A stretch of DNA of 64,000 bases from Mycolicibacterium sp. ND9-15 (GTDB lineage Bacteria; Actinomycetota; Actinomycetes; Mycobacteriales; Mycobacteriaceae), in the NCBI RefSeq assembly GCF_035918395.1, contig NZ_CP142362.1:3819501-3883500 (forward strand). Reading direction: 5' to 3'. The position numbers were made by a program, and so were the translations under genes. The notes below the pieces were generated by a model. It ran no database searches, was not told where the DNA came from, and saw only the letters and a program-made list of their open reading frames with translations. This document shows, piece by piece, positions 1-8,198 of the stretch. How positions within the stretch are numbered: the first letter of the stretch is position 1; each line of letters begins with the position of its first letter.

Positions 1-1147
1 CCCGATTCCGTGTCGCGCGCAGGAACGCGGTGGCGCGCTCGGGCTCGGACAGCATCCAGAACTGGTTCGCGGCCCGGGGCAGTGCCCAGGCCATCAACTC
101 GGTCTCGGACAGCGCGGCGCTGTCCACCTCGTCGAGTGCCGCGTCGGCGTCCCGGCCCCGGCCCTGCCATGCCAGCGCGTAGGCCAGCGTCAGCCGGGTC
201 GACAGTTCCGGTGCACTCCCCAGCGCGGCACGGGCAAGCCGTTCGCTGAGTACCAGGTCCCCGAGCCGCAAGGCCTCGCCGGCCGCCGCGGCCGCCTCGG
301 CCGGCGCCTGCGGACTGTCGCTGTCGAGTGCCAGCACCCCGCGGCGCAGCCGGTCGATGGCACCGTGGCCCGGTCGCGCGGCGAGCCGGTCGACCAGCTC
401 ACCCCGCAACCGGCGCAGCTCCGGACCCCCTAACGCCTCGCGTACCGCGTCGGCGAACAACGGGTGCGCCGGACGCAACCAGCCGTCGTCGTCGACGACT
501 GCGCCGGAAGCCAGCGCAGAATCGACGGCCTCGCCGCCGGCCAGGGCTTCAAGCTCGTCGAGCGCCAGCGGGTCGTCGACCGCGAAGTACTCGAGCACCC
601 GATGGGCGTCGCGGGGCAGGCCGGCGATGAACTCGTCGACCGCGACGGCCAGCCGGCGGTCATCGTGGCCGGCCGGCTCGAGCTCGATGCGCTCGACGAG
701 GCCGTCGTCCCACAATGCCGGTACCCCGTCGGCCATCACGCCGTGCGGTGCCACCGTCAGGATCAGCGTCGCCGCCGCACTGACCGCGAGCTGGTACACC
801 AGCGCGGCCGACAAGGGGTCCAGAAGATGCGCGTCGTCGATCACCAGCAGGCGTCCGTCACCGAGAGACTCGCGCGCGCTGCGCAGGACGTCTGCGGTCT
901 TGCCGGTTTCCGGGATATCGATGAGGCGGGCGAAGGCCGCGAACGGCACCGCGGCCATCGGTGCGGTGGCGGTGACCCAGTCGACGCGGGTGTACGCCGC
1001 TCGGAGCCGGTCCACGGCCGCACGCGCCAGCGTGCTCTTGCCCACGCCGGCAGGCCCGATCAATGCTGCGCCGGAACGCTTCTGCAAACCGGCTTCGATC
1101 GAATCCAATGCCGGTCCAGGCGGCGAGGTGACCCACTCAATCGGCAC
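1..1147 (-). CDS. LuxR-family P-loop ATPase regulator, truncated by the window edge
   Basis: The 382 codons visible are the N-terminal part; the 3' end lies before base 1. The start is GTG at 1147, because an in-frame TAG lies three codons upstream. A Walker A (GPAGVGKST) lies near residue 38 and a Walker B-like LLVIDDAHLL near residue 105, followed by a helical repeat region. This is the layout of STAND-type LuxR regulators, which switch on nucleotide binding and carry a C-terminal HTH (not visible here). It has the same layout as the complete regulator at 59272-61887 and sits at the position of Rv1204c. It is divergent from the LOG gene across the duplicated segment. The family is clear; the inducer and targets are unknown. 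Confidence 0.75.
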   Translation of the reverse strand, partial: MPIEWVTSPPGPALDSIEAGLQKRSGAALIGPAGVGKSTLARAAVDRLRAAYTRVDWVTATAPMAAVPFAAFARLIDIPETGKTADVLRSARESLGDGRLLVIDDAHLLDPLSAALVYQLAVSAAATLILTVAPHGVMADGVPALWDDGLVERIELEPAGHDDRRLAVAVDEFIAGLPRDAHRVLEYFAVDDPLALDELEALAGGEAVDSALASGAVVDDDGWLRPAHPLFADAVREALGGPELRRLRGELVDRLAARPGHGAIDRLRRGVLALDSDSPQAPAEAAAAAGEALRLGDLVLSERLARAALGSAPELSTRLTLAYALAWQGRGRDADAALDEVDSAALSETELMAWALPRAANQFWMLSEPERATAFLRATRNR

Positions 1148-1160
1148 CGCCGGAGTCTAT

Positions 1161-1274
1161 GGCTAAATCGATCGCCGCACTCCTCAACGCGGCCGGGGGC
1201 CGCTTGATCGTCGTCCGGCTGAATCGATCGCCGCACTCCTCAACGCGGCCGGGGGCCGCTTGATCGTCGTCCGG
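1161..1274. repeat. 56-bp tandem duplication in the divergent promoter gap
   Basis: Bases 1161-1218 and 1217-1274 match over 58 bp with one mismatch (A at 1165, G at 1221), giving a 56-bp period. Each unit contains a GC-rich inverted repeat, GCGGCC GGG GGCCGC, able to form a hairpin. The duplication fills almost the whole gap between the divergent regulator and the LOG gene, so both copies lie in the 5' region of both. Confidence 0.95.
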
Positions 1275-1275
1275 T

Positions 1276-1281
1276 TAGGTT
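1276..1281 (+). promoter_or_regulatory. -10 hexamer for a probably leaderless LOG transcript
   Basis: TAGGTT fits the mycobacterial TANNNT -10 pattern and lies 6 nt before GTG 1288, so transcription would start at or next to the start codon. It begins just after the second copy of the tandem duplication. No clear -35 is seen. Inferred from spacing only. Confidence 0.45.
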
Positions 1282-1287
1282 GTGTTC

Positions 1288-1860
1288 GTGTCCGGCGAAA
1301 CTGGCCGCCAATGGGCGGTATGCGTCTACTGCGCGTCGGGACCGACGCACCCCGAACTCATCGCCCTGGCCGAACAGGTCGGAGTGGCGCTCGCCGAGCG
1401 CAACTGGAGCCTAATCTCCGGCGGCGGCAACATCTCGGCGATGGGTGCGGTCGCCGGCGCTGCCAGGTCACGCGGCGGACACACCGTCGGGGTCATTCCG
1501 AAAGCGCTGGTGCATCGGGAGGTTGCCGACGTCGACGCCGACGAGCTCGTCGTCACCGACACGATGCGTCAACGCAAGGAGGTCATGGAAGGGCGGGCGG
1601 ACGCGTTCATCGCCCTGCCCGGCGGCATCGGCACCCTCGAGGAGTTCTTCGAAGCCTGGACGGCGGGCTATTTGGGTATGCATGACAAACCGGTCGTGAT
1701 GCTCGACCCTGTGGGGCATTACACCGGCCTGTTGACCTGGCTGCACGAGTTGCGCGACAGGGGCTACGTCCCCCAGGGGGCACTGGACCGACTCGTCGTC
1801 GTGACCGATGTCGAGTCGGCTCTGGCGGCGTGCGCGCCTCGACCCAACCGCGGTCACTAG
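1288..1860 (+). CDS. LOG-family nucleoside 5'-monophosphate phosphoribohydrolase
   Basis: A 190-residue lysine-decarboxylase-like/LOG protein, orthologous by context to Rv1205. LOG enzymes hydrolyse cytokinin riboside 5'-monophosphates to free base and ribose 5-phosphate. The family signature PGGIGTLEEFFE is present around residues 111-122, preceded by the conserved MRQRK segment; the glutamate after GT is catalytic in the family. An in-frame GTG at 1282 would add two residues, but 1288 is preferred because of the -10 spacing. It is followed 36 bp downstream by fadD6 on the same strand. The family is certain; the physiological nucleotide is not. Confidence 0.9.
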   Translation: MSGETGRQWAVCVYCASGPTHPELIALAEQVGVALAERNWSLISGGGNISAMGAVAGAARSRGGHTVGVIPKALVHREVADVDADELVVTDTMRQRKEVMEGRADAFIALPGGIGTLEEFFEAWTAGYLGMHDKPVVMLDPVGHYTGLLTWLHELRDRGYVPQGALDRLVVVTDVESALAACAPRPNRGH

Positions 1861-1896
1861 GGTGTGCGACAAACGAACAGCGGAGGACGAACGCAC

Positions 1897-3675
1897 ATGA
1901 CCGAGAAGTCGGGGACCCGCAGCAGCGTCGGGTTGCTGGACATCGCCGCCCGGGTTCCCGGCCTGATCGCGGACGTGCCGACCATCGTGCGCGGCGTGGT
2001 CACCGGCTTCAGCGCGCGGCCGTCGGCCAAGACTTCGATCGGCAAGGTGTTCCAAGAGCGGGCCGCACGCTACGGCGACAAGGTGTTCCTCAGGTTCGGC
2101 GACGAACAGATCACCTACCGCGAAGCCAACGAGACCGTCAACCGCTATGCCGCCGTGCTGGCGGCCCGCGGTGTCGGGCACGGCGACGTCGTCGGCATCA
2201 TGCTGCGCAACTCACCCGAAGCGGTGTCGCTGATGCTGGCGTCGGTCAAGTGTGGCGCGATCGCCGGCATGGTCAACCACCATCAGCGTGGTGAGGTCCT
2301 CAAGCACAGCCTCGGGTTGCTGAATGCCAAGGCCGTTGTCGCCGACACCGACTTCGTCGAGCCGATCACCGAGTCCGGCGCCGACACCGACGGCCTGATC
2401 ACCGTCGACGAATTGACGAGGCTGGCCGAAACGGCGCCCACCGGCAACCCGGCGACCACCTCGGCGGTGCTCGCCAAGGACAAGGCTTTCTACATCTTCA
2501 CGTCCGGCACCACCGGCATGCCGAAGGCCAGCGTGATGACGCACTACCGCTGGCTACGCGCGCTGGCCGGCTTCGGCGGGATGGGCATGCGGTTGTCCAG
2601 CGGTGACACGCTCTACTGCTGCCTGCCGCTGTACCACAACAACGCGCTGACGGTCGCGCTGGCGTCGGTGCTGAACTCCGGAGCCACACTGGCGCTGGGC
2701 AAGTCCTTCTCGGCGTCGAGGTTCTGGGACGAGGTGATCGGATACGACGCGACCGCCTTCGTCTACATCGGCGAGATCTGCGCATATCTGCTCAACCAGC
2801 CCGAAAAGGAAACCGACCGCAAGCACAGGGTGCGGGTGATCGGCGGTAACGGCCTGCGCCCAGCGATCTGGGACGACTTCACCAAGCGGTTCGGCATCGA
2901 CCGGGTCTGCGAGTTCTACGCCGCAAGCGAGGGCAACACCGCGTTCGTCAACTTCTTCAACCTCGACAAAACCACGGGCATCTGCCCGACGCCGGTCGCG
3001 TTCGTCGAGTACGACCACGACACCGGTGACCCGCTGCGCGACGACAGCGGCCGGGTCAAGAAGGTCCGCAACGGGGAACCGGGCCTGCTGCTGTCCAAGG
3101 TGAGCAGTTTCCAGCCCTTTGACGGCTACACCGACGACAAGGAGTCGGAGAAGAAGCTGGTGCGCGGCGCCTTCAAGAAGGGCGACGTGTGGTTCAACAC
3201 CGGCGACCTGATGCGTTCCCAGGGTTTCTGCCATGCCGAGTTCGTCGACCGGCTCGGCGACACCTTCCGGTGGAAGGGCGAGAACGTGGCTACCACCGAG
3301 GTGGAGGCGGCGCTGTCGATCGACCCGACTGTCGACGAATGCACCGTCTACGGCGTCGAGATAGAAGGGGCCGGCGGCCGAGCCGGGATGGCGGCGATCA
3401 GGCTGAACGAGGGATGTGAGTTCGACGGCAAGTCGCTGGCGGCGACGCTCTACGACCGGTTGCCGACGTATGCGGTCCCGCTTTTCGTGCGGATCGTGGG
3501 GGAACTGGAGCACACGTCGACGTTCAAGAGCGTCAAGGTCGATTTGCGTAAGGAAGGCCACGGCGACCACATCGAGGACCCGCTGTACGTCCTCAAGGGT
3601 CGCGACGAGGGCTACGTCGAGTACTACGACGACTACTCCAAAGAGGTTGCCGAGGGCAAACGCCCCAACAACTGA
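1897..3675 (+). CDS. fadD6: Long/very-long-chain acyl-CoA synthetase FadD6 (FATP type)
   Basis: A 592-residue ANL-superfamily enzyme that activates fatty acids with ATP and CoA, close to FadD6 (Rv1206). The P-loop FTSGTTGMPKAS is near residue 201. Motifs FYAASEGN and GDLMRSQGFCHAEFVDRLGD, then FRWKGENVATTEVE, mark the adenylation core and the hinge to the C-terminal subdomain. ATG 1897 is chosen because GGAGGA lies 9 nt upstream; an upstream GTG at 1864 has no ribosome site. It is followed by a hairpin at 3678-3725. The chain-length preference cannot be read from the sequence. Confidence 0.92.
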   Translation: MTEKSGTRSSVGLLDIAARVPGLIADVPTIVRGVVTGFSARPSAKTSIGKVFQERAARYGDKVFLRFGDEQITYREANETVNRYAAVLAARGVGHGDVVGIMLRNSPEAVSLMLASVKCGAIAGMVNHHQRGEVLKHSLGLLNAKAVVADTDFVEPITESGADTDGLITVDELTRLAETAPTGNPATTSAVLAKDKAFYIFTSGTTGMPKASVMTHYRWLRALAGFGGMGMRLSSGDTLYCCLPLYHNNALTVALASVLNSGATLALGKSFSASRFWDEVIGYDATAFVYIGEICAYLLNQPEKETDRKHRVRVIGGNGLRPAIWDDFTKRFGIDRVCEFYAASEGNTAFVNFFNLDKTTGICPTPVAFVEYDHDTGDPLRDDSGRVKKVRNGEPGLLLSKVSSFQPFDGYTDDKESEKKLVRGAFKKGDVWFNTGDLMRSQGFCHAEFVDRLGDTFRWKGENVATTEVEAALSIDPTVDECTVYGVEIEGAGGRAGMAAIRLNEGCEFDGKSLAATLYDRLPTYAVPLFVRIVGELEHTSTFKSVKVDLRKEGHGDHIEDPLYVLKGRDEGYVEYYDDYSKEVAEGKRPNN

Positions 3676-3677
3676 GT

Positions 3678-3725
3678 GATTTGTGGAGCCACACGGCGAT
3701 GAGCGCCGCCAAGACTCCACAGATC
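3678..3725 (+). terminator. Hairpin after fadD6
   Basis: Arms GATTTGTGGAG (3678-3688) and CTCCACAGATC (3715-3725) pair over 11 bp with one G-T wobble, enclosing a second small stem (GGCG/CGCC). It begins 3 bp after the fadD6 stop and has no T-tract. It is either an intrinsic-type terminator or a dispersed intergenic repeat. Confidence 0.6.
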
Positions 3726-3734
3726 GCACGGCCG

Positions 3735-3740
3735 TAGCCT
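3735..3740 (+). promoter_or_regulatory. -10 hexamer for folP2
   Basis: TAGCCT lies 7 nt before GTG 3748 and fits TANNNT, which suggests a leaderless folP2-gpgS transcript starting just downstream of the fadD6 hairpin. No -35 was identified. Confidence 0.4.
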
Positions 3741-3747
3741 GGAAATC

Positions 3748-4620
3748 GTGAGAACCTTCTGCGGTCGGCCGGTGGCCGGTGACCGAGCGCTGATCATGGC
3801 GATCGTGAACCGGACGCCGGACTCGTTCTACGACCGCGGCGCCGCGTTCACCGACGAGGCGGCCCAGGCGGCGGCGCACCGGGTGATCGAAGAGGGTGCC
3901 GACGTCGTCGACGTGGGCGGGGTCAAAGCAGGCCCGGGCAACACAGTCGACGCGGACGAGGAAACCGCGCGCGTCGTCCCGTTCATCGAGTGGCTGCGCG
4001 GTGCCTATCCCGACCAGTTGATCAGCGTCGACACGTGGCGCTCCGCGGTCGCCAAGCAGGCCTGCGCGGCGGGCGCGGACCTGATCAACGACACCTGGGC
4101 CGGCCACGACCCGGCATTACCCGAGGTTGCCGCCGAGTTCGGTGCGGGCCTGGTGTGTTCGCACACCGGGGGCGCGCAACCGCGGACGAGGCCGTTTCGG
4201 GTCAACTACGGGATATCCGAGCGTGGCGTTGTCGACGACGTGATCGCCGAGGTGACCGCGGCCGCCGAACGGGCGGTGGCGGCCGGCGTGGCGCGCGACG
4301 CGGTGCTGATCGACCCGACGCACGATTTCGGCAAGAACACTTACCACGGTCTTACTTTGTTGCGCCAGGTAAAAGAGCTTGTAAACACTGGATGGCCGGT
4401 CTTGATGGCGCTGAGCAACAAGGATTTTGTCGGGGAGACTCTGGGGGTGGGTTTGACCGAACGCCTGGAGGGCACCCTGGCGGCCACCGCTTTGGCGGCC
4501 GCGGAGGGAGCAGCGATGTTCCGGGTGCACGAGGTCGGACCGACTCGACGCGTACTGGAGATGGTCGCGTCGATCCAGGGCGGGCGGCCGCCCACGCGCA
4601 CGGTGAGGGGACTGGCATGA
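3748..4620 (+). CDS. folP2: FolP2, dihydropteroate-synthase-like protein
   Basis: A 290-residue TIM-barrel protein of the pterin-binding family, at the position of Rv1207. The N-terminal DHPS signature IMAIVNRTPDSFYDRG is near residues 15-30. The second signature reads DVGGVKAGPG near residue 55 instead of the canonical GGESTRPG, so the serine-threonine-arginine that contacts pterin/pABA in true DHPS is missing. This fits what is known of mycobacterial FolP2, reported to lack DHPS activity. The 3' end overlaps gpgS by 4 bp (ATGA), so the two are translationally coupled, hinting at a link to glucosylglycerate metabolism. Actual substrate unknown. Confidence 0.88.
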   Translation: MRTFCGRPVAGDRALIMAIVNRTPDSFYDRGAAFTDEAAQAAAHRVIEEGADVVDVGGVKAGPGNTVDADEETARVVPFIEWLRGAYPDQLISVDTWRSAVAKQACAAGADLINDTWAGHDPALPEVAAEFGAGLVCSHTGGAQPRTRPFRVNYGISERGVVDDVIAEVTAAAERAVAAGVARDAVLIDPTHDFGKNTYHGLTLLRQVKELVNTGWPVLMALSNKDFVGETLGVGLTERLEGTLAATALAAAEGAAMFRVHEVGPTRRVLEMVASIQGGRPPTRTVRGLA

Positions 4621-5567
4621 CACTCACGCCCGAACTGCCCGGAGCCGACGTCGTCACCGCACGGTGGCTGGCCGACCACAGTTGGAACCGGCCGACGTGG
4701 ACCGTCGCCGAACTCGAAGCCGCCAAACGCGCTCGCACCGTCTCGGTCGTGTTGCCCGCGCTCAACGAGGAAGAAACGGTCGGCAGCGTCGTCGAGACCA
4801 TCGCCCCGCTGCTCGGCGGTCTCGTCGACGAGCTGATCGTGCTGGATTCCGGCTCGACCGACGACACCGAGATCCGCGCCGTCGCCGCCGGCGCCAGGGT
4901 GATCAGCCGCGAGATCGCGCTGCCCGAGGTGGCCCCCCAACCCGGCAAGGGCGAGGTGCTGTGGCGCTCGCTGGCCGCGACCACCGGCGACATCGTGGTG
5001 TTCGTCGACTCCGACCTGATCGACCCCGACCCGATGTTCGTGCCCAAGCTGGTCGGCCCCCTGCTCACCACCGACGCCGTCCACCTGGTCAAGGGCTTTT
5101 ACCGCAGGCCGCTGAAGGTCAGCGGCAGCGAGGACGCCAACGGCGGCGGACGCGTCACCGAGCTGGTGGCCCGGCCGCTGCTCGCATCGCTGCGGCCCGA
5201 GCTCAGCTGCATTCTGCAGCCTTTGGGCGGCGAGTACGCAGGCACCCGCGAGCTGTTGACCTCCGTGCCGTTCGCACCGGGTTACGGGGTGGAGATCGGC
5301 CTGCTCATCGATGCCTATGACCGGCTGGGGCTGGACGCGATCGCCCAGGTCAACCTCGGTGTGCGCACGCACCGGAACCGGCCGCTGACCGAGCTGGCCG
5401 CCATGAGCCGACAGGTCATCGCGACGCTGCTGTCGCGTTGCGGGGTGCCCGACTCCGGCGTCGGGCTGACGCAGTTCTTCGCCGACGGTGACGGCTACAC
5501 GCCGCGGACGTCGTCGGTGTCGCTGGCCGACCGCCCGCCGATGGTGACGCTGCGCCCGCGTGGCTGA
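4617..5567 (+). CDS. gpgS: Glucosyl-3-phosphoglycerate synthase
   Basis: A 316-residue GT81 retaining glycosyltransferase (Rv1208 family). It transfers glucose from a nucleotide sugar to 3-phosphoglycerate, the first step toward methylglucose lipopolysaccharide. Motifs: VVLPALNEEETVG at the nucleotide-binding loop (about residue 42), VLDSGSTDDT (about 78), and the metal-binding VDSDLID (about 130). ATG 4617 overlaps the folP2 stop; a longer same-frame reading upstream runs inside folP2 and is not used. Downstream, a DivIVA-like small protein gene follows after 37 bp. Confidence 0.94.
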   Translation: MTLTPELPGADVVTARWLADHSWNRPTWTVAELEAAKRARTVSVVLPALNEEETVGSVVETIAPLLGGLVDELIVLDSGSTDDTEIRAVAAGARVISREIALPEVAPQPGKGEVLWRSLAATTGDIVVFVDSDLIDPDPMFVPKLVGPLLTTDAVHLVKGFYRRPLKVSGSEDANGGGRVTELVARPLLASLRPELSCILQPLGGEYAGTRELLTSVPFAPGYGVEIGLLIDAYDRLGLDAIAQVNLGVRTHRNRPLTELAAMSRQVIATLLSRCGVPDSGVGLTQFFADGDGYTPRTSSVSLADRPPMVTLRPRG

Positions 5568-5604
5568 TGGTCGCGTGTCGGCCCGCTGAGGCAGTATCGA
5601 GGGG

Positions 5605-5967
5605 GTGACCCTCGTTCTGCTGTATCTGGTCGTCCTGATCCTGATCGCGGTGGTGCTGTTCGCCGTGGGCAGTGTGGTGTTCGGCCGCGGTGAACCGTTG
5701 CCGCCGCTACCGCGCGAGACCACCCCTACGGTGCTGCCCGCCTCCGGTGTGACGAGTGCCGACGTCGACGCGGTCAAGTTCACCCAGACGCTGCGCGGCT
5801 ACAAGACCAGCGAGGTGGACTGGGTGCTCGACCGGTTGGGTCAGGAGCTCGACCAGCTCCGTGGCCAGCTGGCCACGCTGCGCGCGAGACTCGGCTTCGA
5901 CGACGACGAGCCGGTCGAAAGTGGCGCCCATGCGCTGCAGTCGGAAGGCGGCGACGACGAATCATGA
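5605..5967 (+). CDS. Small membrane-anchored DivIVA-domain-like protein (Rv1209 type)
   Basis: A 120-residue protein. Residues 1-25 form one hydrophobic segment (LLYLVVLILIAVVLFAVGSV). The remainder is soluble, with GYKTSEVDWVLDRLGQEL near residues 65-82, the GYxxxEVDxxLD pattern of the DivIVA N-terminal lipid-binding domain, followed by a short predicted coiled coil and an acidic tail. It may therefore associate with the membrane at poles or septa, but this is inferred from the motif. The start is GTG 5605. The stop overlaps the next ATG (ATGA). Confidence 0.75.
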   Translation: MTLVLLYLVVLILIAVVLFAVGSVVFGRGEPLPPLPRETTPTVLPASGVTSADVDAVKFTQTLRGYKTSEVDWVLDRLGQELDQLRGQLATLRARLGFDDDEPVESGAHALQSEGGDDES

Positions 5968-6563
5968 CCGCGTCGGTGACCCCCGCCGATGGTCGCGTCC
6001 GTTGCGCGTGGATCGACGAATCTCGTTTGACGCCTGCCGATTTCGTCCTCTACCGCGATTATCACGACACCGAGTGGGGTCGGCCGCTGCGCGATTCGGC
6101 CGCACTGTTCGAACGGATCAGCCTCGAAGCGTTCCAGAGCGGGCTGTCGTGGCTGGTGATCCTGCGCAAGCGGGAGAACTTCCGTCGCGCGTTTCACGGC
6201 TTCGATGTCGAGCGCGTCGCCCGCTACGCCGAACGCGACATCGCCCGGTTGATGGCCGACCCCGGAATCGTACGCAACCGCGCGAAGATCGAAGCCACCA
6301 TCGCCAACGCGCGCGCGGCGGCCGACCTCTCCGACGGCGGGGCCGATCTCGCCGAGTTGTTGTGGTCCTTCGCGCCGCCGCCCCGACCGCGGCCCGCCGG
6401 CTTCGCCGACGTCCCGGCCGTCAGCCCGGAATCGACCGCGATGGCCAAGGAACTCAAGCGTCGCGGCTTCCGCTTCGTCGGGCCCACAACCGCGTACGCG
6501 TTGATGCAGGCCACCGGAATGGTCGACGACCACACCGCCGACTGCTGGGTGCCGGCGACCTGA
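5964..6563 (+). CDS. tag: DNA-3-methyladenine glycosylase I
   Basis: A 199-residue base-excision repair enzyme (Rv1210/TagA). It removes 3-methyladenine from alkylated DNA. Family features are intact: RCAWID near the N-terminus and YHDTEWGRPL supply the first zinc-ligand Cys and His, and DDHTADCW at the C-terminus supplies the second His/Cys pair. The core carries LFERISLEAFQSGLSWLVIL. It is translationally coupled to the preceding small membrane protein. Confidence 0.93.
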   Translation: MTASVTPADGRVRCAWIDESRLTPADFVLYRDYHDTEWGRPLRDSAALFERISLEAFQSGLSWLVILRKRENFRRAFHGFDVERVARYAERDIARLMADPGIVRNRAKIEATIANARAAADLSDGGADLAELLWSFAPPPRPRPAGFADVPAVSPESTAMAKELKRRGFRFVGPTTAYALMQATGMVDDHTADCWVPAT

Positions 6564-6633
6564 TCCGCGGCAGGAAGACGGCCATAGCCGGGTCTTTGCA
6601 CACCGAACGCCGCCGATAGGGAACAATAGAGAA

Positions 6634-6650
6634 GTTCAGTAGCAGTTCAG
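6634..6650 (+). promoter_or_regulatory. Direct repeat GTTCAG x2 upstream of the DUF3117 gene
   Basis: GTTCAG at 6634-6639 and again at 6645-6650 are spaced 11 bp, one helical turn, in the 168-bp gap between tag and the DUF3117 gene. An equivalent pair with the same spacing lies upstream of sigE (16548-16564). The layout suits an OmpR-family response regulator. No direct evidence identifies the regulator. Confidence 0.4.
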
Positions 6651-6731
6651 TGCCGGGAACTGTCAAACGGGTGGGCAGTCCGGCCCCGACCGAGCCCGCG
6701 AGCGGGCCGGCTCATGTGGAGGGAGCACTCG

Positions 6732-6899
6732 ATGGCGGCGATGAAGCCCCGGACCGGCGACGGTCCACTGGAAGCAACCAAGGAGGGGCGCGGCATCGTG
6801 ATGCGGGTACCACTGGAAGGCGGCGGGCGACTGGTTGTCGAGCTCACTCCTGACGAAGCCGCCGCGCTCGGGGAAGAGCTCAAGAACGTCACAAGCTAA
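6732..6899 (+). CDS. DUF3117 small conserved protein (Rv1211 type)
   Basis: A 55-residue protein, nearly all of it the DUF3117 domain (KPRTGDGPLEATKEGRGI at the N-terminus, VELTPDEAAALGEEL at the C-terminus). It is very widespread in Actinobacteria and has no assigned function. ATG 6732 is used because GGAGGGA lies about 7 nt upstream; an upstream ATG at 6714 would overlap that ribosome site. Its TAA (6897-6899) overlaps the TAG of the convergent glgM, leaving no room for a separate terminator. Confidence 0.88.
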   Translation: MAAMKPRTGDGPLEATKEGRGIVMRVPLEGGGRLVVELTPDEAAALGEELKNVTS

Positions 6900-8059
6900 C
6901 TCCCCACTTTTCGGTAGATCTGCAGGGTCTGCTCGGCGATGTGGGCCCAGGAGAACTCCTGAATGCAGCGTTGCCGCCCGGCTTGGCCGTACTGCCGAGC
7001 CTTCTTCGGGTCGGCCACCAGCTCGTTGACCGTAGCGGCCAACCGGCTTTCGTAGCCCGCGGTGTCCTGCGGGTCGTAGTGCACCAGCCGCCCGGTGTGC
7101 CCGTCGGCCACCACCTCGGGAATGCCGCCGACGTCCGACGCGACCACCGCCGTCGCGCACGCCATCGCCTCCAGGTTCACGATGCCCAGCGGCTCGTACA
7201 CCGATGAGCATACGAAAACCGTTGCTGCGGTGAGTATTTCACGAATCTTGACGATGGGAAGCATCTCACGCACCCAGTACACACCTGCGCGGGCACGCGA
7301 CAACTGTTGAACCGCCTCGGTCACCTCGGCGGCGATTTCCGGGGTGTCGGGCGCTCCTGCGCACAGTACCAGCTGGACATCGGGGGCGAAGTCGTGGGCC
7401 GCAGCAATCAGGTGCGCGACGCCCTTCTGCCTGGTGATCCGCCCGACGAACGCCACGATGGGACGCGAGAGGTCGACGCCGAGTTCCGCCAGCACCGATT
7501 CGCCCGGTTCCGGCGCGGCCGGATACCAGACGTCGGTGTCGATCCCGTTGCGCACCACATATACCCGGCTCGGGTCCAGCGCGGGATAGGTGCGCAACAC
7601 GTCGTCACGCATACCGGAGCTGACCGCGATCACCGCATCTGCGGCTTCCACCGCCGTCTTCTCCACCCACGACGACACCCGGTAGCCGCCGCCGAGCTGT
7701 TCGGCCTTCCATGGCCGCATCGGCTCCAGCGAATGCGCGGTGAGCACATGCGGGATGCCGTAGAGCAACCCGGCGAGGTGGCCGGCCAGCCCGGTGTACC
7801 AGGTGTGTGAATGCACGACGTGGGCCTGTGCCGCGGCGTTCACCATGTTCAGGTCCGCCGACAGCATCGACAGTGCCGCGTTGGCGCCGCGCAGCGCCGG
7901 ATCGGGTTGTGCGACGATCGCGTCGAGCCGCGGTGCGCCCATGCAGTGCACCTCCACCTCGCAGAGGTGGCGTAGCTGAGCGACGAGTTCGGTGACGTGA
8001 ACACCCGCGCCGCCGTAAACCTCGGGTGGATACTCCCGAGTCATCATCGCCACCCGCAT
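6896..8059 (-). CDS. glgM: Alpha-maltose-1-phosphate synthase GlgM (GT4)
   Basis: A 387-residue GT-B glycosyltransferase (Rv1212c, formerly glgA). It joins ADP-glucose and glucose 1-phosphate to form maltose 1-phosphate for GlgE-driven alpha-glucan synthesis. The N-terminal MTREYPPEVYGGAGVHV loop binds the acceptor side. RNGIDTDVW and VGRITRQKG mark the donor domain, and PLGIVNLEAMACATAVV carries the GT4 glutamate pair (EX7E). It is divergent from glgC, which makes its ADP-glucose donor. A TATCGT box lies 8 nt upstream of the start codon. Confidence 0.93.
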   Translation of the reverse strand: MRVAMMTREYPPEVYGGAGVHVTELVAQLRHLCEVEVHCMGAPRLDAIVAQPDPALRGANAALSMLSADLNMVNAAAQAHVVHSHTWYTGLAGHLAGLLYGIPHVLTAHSLEPMRPWKAEQLGGGYRVSSWVEKTAVEAADAVIAVSSGMRDDVLRTYPALDPSRVYVVRNGIDTDVWYPAAPEPGESVLAELGVDLSRPIVAFVGRITRQKGVAHLIAAAHDFAPDVQLVLCAGAPDTPEIAAEVTEAVQQLSRARAGVYWVREMLPIVKIREILTAATVFVCSSVYEPLGIVNLEAMACATAVVASDVGGIPEVVADGHTGRLVHYDPQDTAGYESRLAATVNELVADPKKARQYGQAGRQRCIQEFSWAHIAEQTLQIYRKVGS

Positions 8060-8198
8060 GGTTGTAGACGATAGTTACGGGAGCAAGCCGTCGCAGGCTC
8101 GTTCCCGCCCGGGAGAAGTTGATTCATACGCGGATCCAGTGGCTGACCGAGGGCACCAATGCCTAGCCGCGGACAGGACCGGCCGATAGGTTTGAGGC
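8060..8198. promoter_or_regulatory. Divergent glgM-glgC promoter region
   Basis: A 139-bp gap between divergent genes. On the plus strand TAGGTT (8187-8192) lies exactly 6 nt before the glgC ATG, consistent with leaderless glgC mRNA. On the minus strand TATCGT (8073-8068) lies 8 nt before glgM. No convincing operator was seen. Confidence 0.45.

Noticed and set aside
357..1207. Long plus-strand open frames over the first kilobase
   Set aside because: They are low-complexity Arg/Ser/Ala-rich shadows of the minus-strand P-loop regulator, whose translation shows Walker motifs.
2554..4107. Large minus-strand frame of 517 codons across fadD6 and folP2
   Set aside because: Its composition is that of an antisense shadow in GC-rich DNA and no motif is visible; the plus-strand genes are well-known families.
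3990..4616. N-terminal extension of gpgS into folP2
   Set aside because: The extension is Arg-rich frame-shadow sequence; GpgS homology begins at ATG 4617 with the classic ATGA overlap.
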